Source of the DNA: Rhodocollybia butyracea
Lineage: Eukaryota; Basidiomycota; Agaricomycetes; Agaricales; Omphalotaceae
Assembly: GCA_015501585.1 (NCBI GenBank)
Contig: JADNRY010000001.1
Span: 682,001 to 746,000 of the forward strand
Direction: 5' to 3'
DNA length: 64,000 nt
In this document: piece by piece, positions 46,190-57,400 of the stretch
Layout of the letters: the number at the start of each line of letters is the position of its first letter
Numbering within the stretch: the stretch's first letter is position 1
The notes under the pieces: model-generated
Databases searched by the model: none
The model's input: the letters and a program-made list of their open reading frames with translations, nothing else
What the model was told of the DNA's origin: nothing
Program-made: the position numbers and the translations under genes

Positions 46190-47542
46190 CTTTGAGAAGT
46201 AAATAGACTGACTGAGTATGTACTACGGTTGTAGATTGTGGCTTTAGTGTGTACTAAGTTTAATGCAACAAGATCCGGCACGTTCAGCCGCTTAGTTATT
46301 TTACATAATTGAGGTCAAAGCAAGAGTTATCAAACGTCTTTGTTTCTGGAGAATCGCTAGGGAAACGGTCAAGGAGTTATTATCTTTTACGGGACCTTTC
46401 CCAGGCGAAGAATGGCATTGTATAAAGCTTTGTGCTTTTTTTTTTGCATAATCTACTCGTGGAGAAATAACTATGACAACCGAAACTCAAAAGGTTTTGT
46501 TTTTTTAAGGCTATATTCACAGAAAGGTCTCGTAAAAGGTAGTGTTTCCCTCGGCTTATGCCGATTGACTCTCAAGAATGGATAAATAGCCATAATAGTG
46601 TAAGTATAATGGAGTCTACTAACGTGCAGTTCCTCGGTGTTTCTTTATCTGGTTGTGGCGTTGCCACCGTGTCTAATATGCTACACTATCTACGTTCAGT
46701 GCTATTACATATCCCAAATAACACGCTTTGGTTCCACGCTTGATTCAATCTTCGAATAGTACTTCAATCCGAGTGAGTCACTTCAACATCAGTAGCTGAA
46801 AGTATTCGGAGCCGCAGTCGGTTTCACATAATCGTGCATGCAGCCTCAGCACGGCAGACCACGTTCAACCAGTGCTGCGTCCATGTGTTGGGTGCTGATT
46901 TTTAGTCTCTTCCACACTAGCTCAAGCACTCAAACCTACTTATCTGGCCTTAGGATTGATTCTCTGACTACATCCGACCATACCATGTGAAAAATTCCTT
47001 GTGAATCATCGTTCAATGCTCCCGGGGAGGTAATCGCTTGTAGAATTATTGGGGTTCAAAATTTGTGGTTTATCGACGTTGATCACTCGCTGCGCTTCAA
47101 CCCCGTGCTCGAAAGCTCCGTATTATTCACGTCCCACGCAAGGAGAATGCTGACATAGAGAAAGACGGAGAACGGGCTTGAGAACCATTAATCCGAGAAT
47201 GTTACAAAGCTGTAAAGTATTATACCGCAGCGGGTTCATGATGTAAATAAAGAAGGTATCGCTACATAAATCAGTTCGTGTGAGTGGGGATTACAGATAC
47301 AGGTAAACGGCAATGCAAGGAGATGATCCAAGCGTACCAGGAACGGAAGGCAGATCCAGATCCAAGAAAAAAACGTAAATAAGTCCAAAGCATCCAGTGC
47401 GCACAACCTTTAAGAGGAGTGGCTAGCATGATCAACTAACCGGGTCCGTAATAGAAGTGTGAGGTGTTGAAATTCGACGAGGCGACTGTACAGTAAATAG
47501 TGTGGCAGAGCTAGATCGATCGGGGGTGCTACTACACTTGAG
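46190..47542. other. Intergenic spacer
   Basis: About 1.35 kb, AT-rich, containing T-runs near 46440 and 46503. No frame with protein character and no repeat with clear ends. Confidence 0.45.
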
Positions 47543-48329
47543 TCATTTCGAGGAAGAACCGGATGTCAACTGACTCGCGGGCTGACTCGGTGATCTACGA
47601 GGCCAGCTCACCATCAGCATGCCTTCCGCAAGATGCGCCTTGATATCAGCGTCCTACAGAACAATAGGTTAGTACCATTGTTCGACAAATTAGGAAAAGT
47701 TGAAAGGGTCGCGTTGACCCGGTAACTAGACTTACTTGGGTCCCAGGAGGGAGGGGAACTTTTCGTTCAAACTAAAAGAGAAGTTATCAGTACCCACGCA
47801 TGCCATTGAGTCGAATTTTGAACACCTACTTTGCCATATCGCAGTTCCTGAGTTGTATATCGAGGTCGAGGATCTCTTCTATCTCCGTCTGCGTCGCTAG
47901 AGGCACTAGCGTCTGTAGAACGTAGGATATAACGCGGTGCAGAAGCTTGTTCTAGATGTTTCCTGTCCGGACGACGACGCTCTCCTTCTATGACAAGGAA
48001 ACCCTCACGCAAGTTTAGAGCGATCTCGTGGCGTTTAACGCCTGGTAGCTCGAACGTCGCCGTCGCAAGATTGGAGGGCGGATCATCGTAAAGGTCATAT
48101 CTGTTGTGGCGAGCGTCAGGAATCTTCGCACGTACAGCGCCACTTACATTGGGACATACCTAGGCCTAAACACACCAGAGCTGTGGTTCACGATACGAAT
48201 CTTGTTTGCTTTCAAGAGTAAGAGCAATTTCTCCTGTACAGCGCCCCGTAATTCTTCAGAAGAAATAGCTCTGCGGGGAGGTGTGGAGTTGCGTGAAGCT
48301 GTAAGCTTTTCTGTCTCTGTTGGTGCCAT
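47543..48329 (-). CDS. Small heat-shock protein, Hsp20/alpha-crystallin (195 aa)
   Basis: ATP-independent chaperone that holds unfolding proteins. Four exons (48160-48329, 47830-48100, 47736-47771, 47543-47653) give 196 codons including stop. The alpha-crystallin domain is clear: ATATFELPGVKRHEIALNLREGFLVIEGER at its start, FERKVPLPPGTQDADIKAHLAEGMLMVSWPR at its end with the conserved A-x-L-x-x-G-x-L pattern. An Arg/Asp/Ser-rich insert of about 45 residues separates the halves, as in many fungal Hsp20s. The N-terminal arm is short and basic. A good TATA box lies just upstream. No convincing three-unit heat-shock element was found by eye in the proximal promoter. Confidence 0.9.
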
Positions 48330-49646
48330 GGAGTTTACGGGAAGTAAGGAAAGAGTTCAGAGTCGGTTCTTTATATACCCCTCCGGACCCACGATTACCG
48401 GATATGGCATATGGCTGGGTAAGCCTGGTAAATTCCATGACTAGGTTTGGATTCATAAAGCGATGACTAGATATTGTCTGGATAAGCCTAGCTAGAATGA
48501 CTAGTGTCTGCTGAACCTGCCAAAGGTAATAATAAAGAGTTTGACTTGCGTAAGTCGTAGCTTATATGCATTATGCATGTGGACGGAACGCAGTTTTAAG
48601 CAGTGAGTGCCGATGAGTCAAGAAGGCGGTGTAAACGAGCAGTCTTCCGTCTCCGACGCGTTTTTATGGTCGACACTCCGAGGCTTAGTCAGGCTTCCGC
48701 TCTTCGTCATCATTCGTTAGTGATGAACACGAGGCTCACAGTCTCAATTTGGCATAATCCACGGCACTAGAATCCTCAAGGAAATCCCTCTGCAGGCCGT
48801 AGGCAATTTGATCCCTTCATACTTGAATTTTCTGAGGCGGTATCTAAATTCGACTCGGAGTCGGGCGCATATATCAAGCTCAGTTGTTGCTGCAGTATAT
48901 AGGCTCATATTTGTCTCCTGCCAGTATACTTGCTATACATGCACTTGGTTCATGTTTCGAATAGGCTACAGCTCATGAGCTGTAAGGGTCTCGGCGCTCT
49001 TGGGCTCATGGGTTCGTTCTTTAGCTGTTTGATTCCCAATAATCTGTGCGTATATATTCGAGGTAATGATGTTTACAACTAAGCTGATATTCATCTCTAC
49101 GTTGAGGCTGCCAGTCAAGCTTGCAGTCAAGTACATATCTGTGAATTCGAATTGAAGCGCTGATCTCCAACTTTTCTACATAGCTGTTGACTCGGAGCTC
49201 ACTTGAAGCCGGGTTAGATCCACGTCAAAATGACCAGTACTACGTGGTTGTACATGAAGGCGTCAACTTATGCTCCTCCTACTGGGAAACAACCGGTAGG
49301 TAGATCAAGGAACATATGTTCCTGCTATCATAATTTGTGTCTGTGCTCGATTTGGGTGCCGTTCTGGCTGCTAGAGCACTTGTCAAGGACTCAGCGGTTA
49401 TCATAGAGTTTCAACAGCCTGTTATGAGCAGAATCTGAATCCCCGAGTTACAGTTATAAGTGTATTAGTTTCAGATACTAACAATGGTGCTGTGTTGTGA
49501 AGAACTTCCGCAGGCCTACTCAGCAGGCGCGCGCCAAGTAAGGGATTGATGAGCGCCCGTTCTTTACTCCGTTTTCAACCACACAAAGCGCTCAAACCAC
49601 CCTAGCTTATCTCGGTTTGCCTTGAGTAATTTACTTCTACCGAGCT
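48330..49646. other. Divergent intergenic region with a perfect 16-bp palindrome
   Basis: Promoters of the Hsp20 gene (minus) and the CSTF2 gene (plus). ACAGCTCATGAGCTGT at 48968-48983 is a perfect palindrome and could be a protein-binding site or chance. No gene recognised. Confidence 0.4.
48369..48377 (-). promoter_or_regulatory. TATA box of the Hsp20 gene
   Basis: TATATAAAG on the minus strand about 40 bp upstream of the ATG at 48329, typical for a stress-induced gene with a short 5' UTR. Confidence 0.55.
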
Positions 49647-51287
49647 ATGAGTAAAGTTGTTTTCGGTATGTCCTATTCAAGAAAAGTCTCATGTCTTCTA
49701 ACCAATCACCACAGTTGGCAATGTTCCCTACAACATGGGCGAGGCACGTCTTTCAGTTTCTAAATCAAGCACATACTTATATAGCGCAACACAGGAGCAA
49801 CTCATTGACGTTTTCAAGTCAGTTGGGCAGGTTGTAGGGTTTAGGTGACTTTTTTATTGCTGAGGTGTAGTATTTATGCTGATTGATCATATATAGATTG
49901 GTTTTCGACAGAGATACTGGAAAGCCAAAAGGCTATGGTTTCTGTGAATTTGCCGGTACTTTCAATTTATTTTATTGCTTAAAGTTGCAGATCTCGTCTA
50001 ACGCAAAGACATCGTTTTTCTCAATCTCAATCACCGCCTGTCTCTTCTCAACGACCGTGCATCGTCTAATGATCCTTTGTTCACTTGAAATACTTGTGAA
50101 ATATACTGCATTCTACCATGCATCCCTTCGAATTGTGGGCGACTTTGTGTGCACGAAACTCGCTTCACAATTTTCTCCTCGCCCTTCACCAACTCAAACG
50201 AACGAACACAATGTATTCAGACCATGAGACGGCATCTTCTGCTGTTCGCAATCTTAACAACTATGAGGTTGGCGGTCGGCCGCTTCGAATCGATTTGGCA
50301 GATTCAGATCCATTCCTCGAAGGAAAAACGACGGTTCGCGGTGAGCTGTTGGATGGCGGAGGCGGAGGGCCCCCAGATCGTTGGCGACCTGATAGTATTA
50401 ACAAGAGTCAAGACTTTCTATCTTCTTTACCGCCTGGTGTCCCTGTCGCTCCAGGTTCAACCGTCCTCGATACTATTAGTCAAACACTGGCAACAATAAA
50501 TCCAACTCAGTTAATGGATGTCCTGGCGCATATGAAAGTGTGTCCTGATACCTTAATGCTCAACTCCAGAACCTGACCTTTTACCAGGCATTTGTGATCA
50601 CTCATCCTGAACAAGCTCGTATCCTGCTCGTTTCGCATCCTCAATTTGCATATGCTCTTTTCCAAGCCTTGCTATTGAATAAAATTGTGGATCAGAGCAT
50701 CTTACAACGCATGCTTGCTGCAACTGTTGGTTCAGGTACATTAGCACCACCAGCTCTTCCAACGAATGGACCTCCACCACAATTCTATCCTCCTAACAAT
50801 TATCCGACTTCGTCACATCTGCCACCTTTCCCGCCCAACATGGCTCTGCCGCCGCCGATGTTTGCCCCTACTCCAGGTGCCATGCCTCCCGCTACTTTTT
50901 ACAGACCGACACCACCCCCTGGTATGCCCACACCATCGCAAACACAACTTCATCCTGGAGGTTCATCCACACCAGTATTACAACAACCGAGTCCCATACA
51001 AGCAAATTTCCAACCACTTCCATCACAAGCTAATGCTTTGAGTAATATCAGTGAATCTCACAGAGTATGCTATACATCCTTTCCTAGACAAAAAATAGGC
51101 CTTGACTAGATATCATAGGTTCTCCTGAGACAGGTGGTGAGTATGTCGGACGAGCAGGTGAATGCGCTTCCTGAAACAGAACGAGCAGCGATTCTCCAGC
51201 TGGTGAGCATATTTTTCTTGTTACTGGCCGGCTATTGACAGTCAAACTTTTCAGCGTACACAGTTTGCAGGTGCAATTGCTGTTTGA
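49647..51287 (+). CDS. RNA15: Cleavage stimulation factor subunit 2 (CSTF2/RNA15-like, 355 aa)
   Basis: Binds the U/GU-rich element downstream of the poly(A) site during mRNA 3'-end formation. Eight exons (49647-49665, 49715-49743, 49795-49844, 49897-49955, 50221-50537, 50588-51064, 51119-51202, 51255-51287) give 356 codons including stop. An RRM occupies residues 1-80: VFVGNVPYN (RNP2), GKPKGYGFCEF (RNP1). The hinge region (about residues 110-200) has DTISQTLATINPTQLMDVLAHMK and ARILLVSHPQFAYALFQALL. The middle is Pro-rich. The C-terminal CSTF_C helices read QVNALPETERAAILQLRTQF. The second intron appears to be GC-AG. Tail-to-tail with ThrRS (137 bp). Confidence 0.92.
49744..49794 (+). other. 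Putative GC-AG intron in CSTF2 (51 nt)
   Basis: Donor GAG/GCACGT and acceptor ACACAG/GAG. Removing it restores GNVPYNMGEEQLIDVFKSVG, the normal RRM helix 1. If kept, the frame stays open and inserts 17 residues in the RRM. Confidence 0.6.
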
Positions 51288-51424
51288 ACATTTCTAGACG
51301 ATATCAATAGCCTGTTTGAGGTTAGGAGGCTAGTTCCCGGTTGAGTATGTATTCAATCAAAAGATCTCATCGAATGTACTCTAAGTTACTGCACGATTGA
51401 AATAATGACGAGGTGTAAATAGCT

Positions 51425-54313
51425 TCAAGCAAATTGGTTCTGCAGTCTCTTTGAAGCTTTCAACTCGACGAATTTCTCTACAACGGTATCGAGGGAAATC
51501 ATTTCGCCCTTGTTTTTAGTACCGATGTCGTCTCTGTTTCGTACATTGACTGCGCGTGCGTCGAGTTCCTCCTGACCGACAACTATAAACACAACGGGTG
51601 AGCTATAGGCTGTGTGTACCATTATGGATGAACGCACCAAGAATAAAGTTGTATTGAGCAATTTCACTGTTACGGATTTTCTTGGGAAGAGTGTTGTCAC
51701 TATTGTCAACATCTGCATACAATCCCAGAGAGTTCAAGCGATCTGTAATTTGAGTAGCGTATTCTTTCTAGAAGAACGTCAATCACCAGTCCAAGATAAA
51801 TAAAAGACAGTGCATACATAGGGCGCGGCAACAGGAATAACGACAACTTGACGAGGCGAGATCCAGAAGGGCCTGATGGATGCAGAATATTGGTTTCGGT
51901 CATTGAGGACTGGATGCTCACTTACCATTTGCCAGCAAAATGTTCTGTGATAATCGCAATAAATCGTTCCAAACTACCCAAGATAGCCCTATGAATGATG
52001 ACCGGCCGTGACGCTGGTCTGTCAGGGCTGCCATAGTCTTCGGCGGATCGGTACTTTAGATTGAATCGTTCTGGAAGCTGGAAGTCTAGTTGAATAGTGG
52101 CACACTGGAAAGACCTCCGGAGGGCGTCGCGAATGGTAATGTCGATTTTGGGGCCGTAAAAGGCGCCATCTCCTGGGTTGAGGTCCCATTTGCCTGGATA
52201 TTGTTTATCAAGAGCTTTGGTGAGTTGCTATGAGGATCTGTTAGCCGCGTCTTGATTCGTCAAAAGAAATAATCAACTGTATACCTCTTCTGCGAAATTC
52301 CAAGTCTCTATGGAACCAAGATAATTCTCAGGGCGCGTAGAGAGCTCGAGGTGAAATTCGAAACCAAACATCCCATACATGCATTGCATAAAGTCAAATA
52401 GTGCATTGATTTCATCCTCGATCTATGGAAAGAGATGAAAATCACGGAAAAACTGATAGATGAGTTAACCTACCTGGGAAGGCATACAGAACACATGGGT
52501 GTCATCCTGCATGAACCTCCTCACCCTCGTCAATCCAGTGAGCGCACCACTGGCTTCATTCCGATGAATGATACCAAACTCAGCCATTCGAATCGGAAGC
52601 TCTTTGTAGCTTCGATCTCGAGAGTCGAAAATAAGGCAATGTCCAGGACAGTTCATTGGTTTCAGTGCCCACTTTTCCTTCTCGACATCAAGGGTAAACA
52701 TGTCTTCTTTGTAGTTTTGCCAGTGTCCCGATGTCTCCCAAAGTTTACTGTTGTACATGTTCGGTGAGATAACCTCTTGGTACCCACGTTTGCCATATTC
52801 CCCCTACAAAAACCTGGGTCAAAAGACAAGTAAAGGCAAGGGAAAAATAACTCACCCGCAAAAGCTCTAATAACGCGTTGTATATACGTGTACCATGAGG
52901 AAGGAAAAAGCAACTCCCTGGGCTCATATCGTTGAAGAAGAACAACTCTTGTTCTTTACCAATTTTCCGATGGTCGCGTTTCGCAGCTTCGGCAAGGAAA
53001 GCTTTGTATTCAGTCAACTGCTTCTTATCCGGAAAAGAAATACCGTAGATACGCTGCAGAGAGTCGTTGTTGGCATCGCCGAGGAAGTATGATGCAGAGC
53101 TCTTGGTAATCATGAATGCCTTGATTTTACCGGTGTGCGGAATATGAGGGCCGACGCAAAGGTCAATCATGGGGCCGCAACGGTAGACGGTGGTGGAAGT
53201 ACCATCGGGGACTTTGGTCTCGATGAGATACTGTTTGTATTTGTTATACTGTGGATAGCGTTAAACAAGATGGTCAATACGGATATCTAAGAGAACACAC
53301 ATGGAACATCTTGAGCAAATTTTCTTTTGATACGACTAAACGCTCGAATTTCTGCTTTTCTTTGATGGCCATCTCGGAAACCTTCTCAATCGCAGGATAG
53401 TCGGTATTGGAGACTGATCTGGCATGAAATAAGAAGGCAGCTAGATCTGGCGGTTATGGCGCGACATACCGATCCTGAATGCCCATTTCGTAGAAGAAAC
53501 CATCGTCGGTAGGAGGACCCAAGCATAGATGGCAACCGTAATGCCGTTCTGCCGCCTCTCCAAGGACGTGAGCGGAAGAATGCCAAAAGACTTTTTTGCC
53601 TGCAAAGATATTAGCGTTTGATCAGTAGGATCCAATATACACGCACCTTCAGGATTTTCAAAGTCGAGTAATTCGATTTTGCAGCTCTCTTCCAGCGGTC
53701 GTTCAAGATCAAATAGTTGACCATCGACCTTGAAGACTATTAGCTATGGGTCTTCTATGTGTTGCGGTCACGTACCTTCGCAATAACAACCCTCTCCGAC
53801 AAGCTCTTGTTAATCTCCTTTGCGATATCCATAGGAGTCGTCTCCCAGCTTACTGCCTTGCGCTGAGCACCATCAGGTAAAGTAACCGTGATTTCTTGGC
53901 GAGGTTTGGCTACAGATGTTCAGTTTTCGAGCAAGGCAGTCAACGTGGAATATACATTTTATTTGCTCGTCATATTCAGCCTTGAGTTGCTCAAAAAGCT
54001 TGATACGATGATCGAAAAAGTCGGGTGGTGGTTGAAGCTAAACAACGCGATTAACAACGATCTTCACCGATAACAGACTGAAAATATATACTTCTAGAGG
54101 GAAGCCAGTTTCTGAGGCAACTTTTCCCTTTTTCTGATCCTTTTGCTGCTTCTTTTCTTGCTGGATGGCGGGGACAGCAGCGGGCTGTGAAGTAGAAGCG
54201 ACTGGAGTAGCCATTACACTGCAGTATCGACGAAACGGATTCACAACGTGGCAAACAAGTCGGTATCTTGACGAAAGTGAAAGTGGCCTTCCACAAATTC
54301 TGATTGCGAGCAT
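51425..54313 (-). CDS. THS1: Threonyl-tRNA synthetase, possibly dual-targeted
   Basis: Charges tRNA-Thr. About a dozen exons. Order: Lys/Gln-rich N-terminus, TGS domain ([22 protein letters not shown]), editing domain with [10 protein letters not shown] and [12 protein letters not shown], then the class II core: [19 protein letters not shown] (motif 1 region), [11 protein letters not shown] with the zinc Cys, [21 protein letters not shown] (motif 2), [15 protein letters not shown] (motif 3), and the C-terminal anticodon domain. The likely cytosolic start is the ATG at 54214 (MATPVAS, G at -3 and +4). An upstream in-frame ATG at 54313 adds 33 residues rich in Arg, Ser and hydrophobics without acidic residues ([17 protein letters not shown]...), resembling a mitochondrial presequence, in weaker context (T at -3). 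Head-to-head with VPS15. Confidence 0.93.
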
Positions 54314-54419
54314 CCAAAATTGCAAATGACTCCGGACAAAAGTCACGAGCCTTCACCAAAGTAGGAATGCTGAAGCGCTTGAAGCCTCTGAATACGACGA
54401 CCATTAGTATGCAAATACC
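54314..54419. promoter_or_regulatory. Bidirectional promoter between ThrRS and VPS15 (106 bp)
   Basis: The upstream ThrRS ATG (54313, minus) and the VPS15 ATG (54420, plus) are 106 bp apart; from the downstream ThrRS ATG it is 205 bp. No TATA box seen. Confidence 0.5.
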
Positions 54420-57400
54420 ATGGGCAATGTTCAATCTGGTTCAACATTAACGCGTACAACCGGTGCTATAGACTCGTTCATTACAGAGCTTGGAACTGAT
54501 ATTCTCTATGAGAAAAGGTACGCTGCAAGTTATCTGCCTGATTGATTCTGACGCGCGCATTTCAGCCTTGGTTCTGCGCGTTTTCTCAAAACTGTTAAAT
54601 GCCGCCACCAGAACGGCTATCTTGTCGTAAAGGTCTTCATAAAGCCAGACCCTGGTCTCTCATTGCGGAACTATCTCAGACGGCTGAAGAGTGAGCTTCT
54701 CTGTAACCAGGGTGGCACCGATGGTTAACCGTTATACACCCAGCTGACCGTGAAGCATTGCTGGATATTGTGAATGTATACAACTACCAATCATTTGTTG
54801 AGACAGACAAAGCAGGTTACATTATCAGACAATGGGTTGCAAGCAACTTGTACGATCGTATCAGGTATGCAATTACACCATTGGCTTTGCATGTTTTGAC
54901 TTCAAATAGTACGAGGCCGTTTCTGAGCATCATAGAGAAGAAATGGATAGCTTTTCAGGTTGTTACTGGTCTCCGAGACGCTCGAAATCGCAAAGTATCA
55001 CACGGAGATATTAAATCAGAGAACATCTTGGTCACTTCATGGAATTGGGTCTATTTATCTGACTTTGCTTCATACAAACCAACCTATCTTCCTCTCGACG
55101 ATCCCTCCGACTTTTCATTCTTTTTCGACACATCTGGACGTCGCACGTGCTATATCGCTCCGGAACGTTTCTATACTGCTGCCACCAACCCCGAAATTAG
55201 CGCTAAAAAGTCCAGCCTGGCAGTAGAAGAAGGTAGAAGAGATGGCAAGGTCACGGAAGCTATGGATTGCTTCAGCGTAGGTTGTGTGATTGCTGAGTTG
55301 TTCTTGGAGGGTGCACCGCTGTTCACTCTAAGCCAGTTGTTTCAAATATCGAGAAGGAGAGTTCAGCGTCGATGCTCATCTAAATATGATTGGAGACGAA
55401 GGCGTACGAGTGAGTCTCCGATATAAAAACATTGTATAGTTTCTGACTGCCAATAGTAGAACATGATCAAGCGAATGATCAGTCTCGACCCATCTTCTCG
55501 TCCAACTTTCGACAGCCTCCTTCACAGTTCCCGCGGAAGCGTCTTCCCGGAATCATTCTTCAGCTTCCTACACAATTACGCTTCATCCATCAACGAACTG
55601 CCTATCGTATCGCCCTTTGCTCCTTCTGCGTCAAACAATCCAGCCGGAAGTATGACACCCTCAGTTTCGACTGCTGGTATACGACCCAGTTCCGGTACTA
55701 ATGGAATGCCACCCAGCGATTTACTCCCAAGTGATTCCGATCATCGGATGGAACGGCTCTGGGCAGATTTCGAAAGTGTTGAACCGTACATTGTAGCCGA
55801 AACCGGTGAAGAAACAGTGATGGATATCAAAATTGACTACTATACTGCTTCTACTAGCGTTTCCCGCCCTTTCCAGGACATTCTCCCAGTTGAATTACAC
55901 ATACCAAATCGCGATTCGAACCTTGATAGTGTGCTGCAGCCAGGCTCACGAGCTGCCGTAGACGGACCTGCACTGATCATACTGGCACTCGTCACCGCGA
56001 ATATACGCAACTGCTCCTTACCAAGCTCAAAGGTCAGAGCGTTGGATGTATTTTTGGCGCTCTCGTCACATTTGACCGATGAAGCAAAACTGGATAGAAT
56101 GGTACCGTATATTGTGGACTTGCTTCATGATGAGTCCGCAATTGTAAGACTCGCAGCAATAAGGACTTTAGTCCAAATAGTGAGTTTATTGTCCTCGCTC
56201 CAGATGTCTAGACTAATAGTCTGTATGTTTTGCGGTAAGTTAATGCTAGTAAACTGTTATCACACCTTCGAACGCCTCAATCTTCCCCGAATACATCATT
56301 CCTAACATCCGATACCTTGTGCAAGATCCAGAACTTTCTGTTCGATGTACGTTCGCGCAATGTATCGTACAATTTGCGGATACGGCTGTCAGGTACCTTG
56401 AGATGGGACAGACGCTGAAAGCGCATGGATCATTCAAGCTCTCTCCCGAGGCGCAGGAGTACGACCAATACGAAGTGATGGTTTCTTTCTACAAATATTG
56501 CATCTGCCTGATTAGACGATTTATAGGTGTCATATGAAGCAAGTCTTCAGGATCTCCAGAGCACTGTTCAAGAACAGCTCTCTGCGCTTCTTGTTGATCC
56601 ATCCAGCATTGTTAAACGTGCAGTGTTGCATCACATTTCGTACTTGTGTATATTCCTTGGGAGGCAGCGAACCAACGATGTCCTGTTAAGCCATATGATC
56701 ACATATCTCAACGATAGAGACTGGTTGCTTAGACATGCTTTCTTTGAAAGTATCGTGGACGTTGCTGCATGCGCGGGTGGAAGAAGTTTAGAGGAGTATA
56801 TCTTACCCTTGATGATTCAGGCTTTGTCCGGTATGTTTGTATATTGTTCTTTTAATGGTTTTCTGACTTGTGTCTTGTCAGATGTTGAAGAAACAGTTGT
56901 AGCAAAAAGTTTTAGCCGCATTAACTAGTCTTTGTGAATTAGGTCTATTCCAGAAAATGCGTATCTGGGAATTGATGAGCGCGACACTGGGGTTCTTGTA
57001 TCATCCTAACATATGGATACGGCAAGGTATTGTTATCTTTTTGATCGGCATTTTTCTCGTCCAACCTGTTTCATTGTAGGTGCTACTGCTTTCATTGCCG
57101 CGGCCGCCAAGCATCTGCCACCCAGCGATGTTTGGTGCATCCTATACCCCTCGCTACGACACTTTTTGAAATCCGACGTCGCAGTCATCGATGAGAAGAA
57201 CCTCTTGGATGCAATGAAACCCCCAGTATGTTCGCCTCATGTAAATATGTTTTCTTCGATTCTCATCCTTGTTAGCTTCCGCGACAGATCTTTGACGTCG
57301 CTGTGCAATGGGCGCGAAAGACGGAAAGGTCCAATTTTTGGAAGGGAAACAGGCGGAGTGGCAAAGCTGAGACACCGAGGGATAGCGTTGCTTCAGTGCG

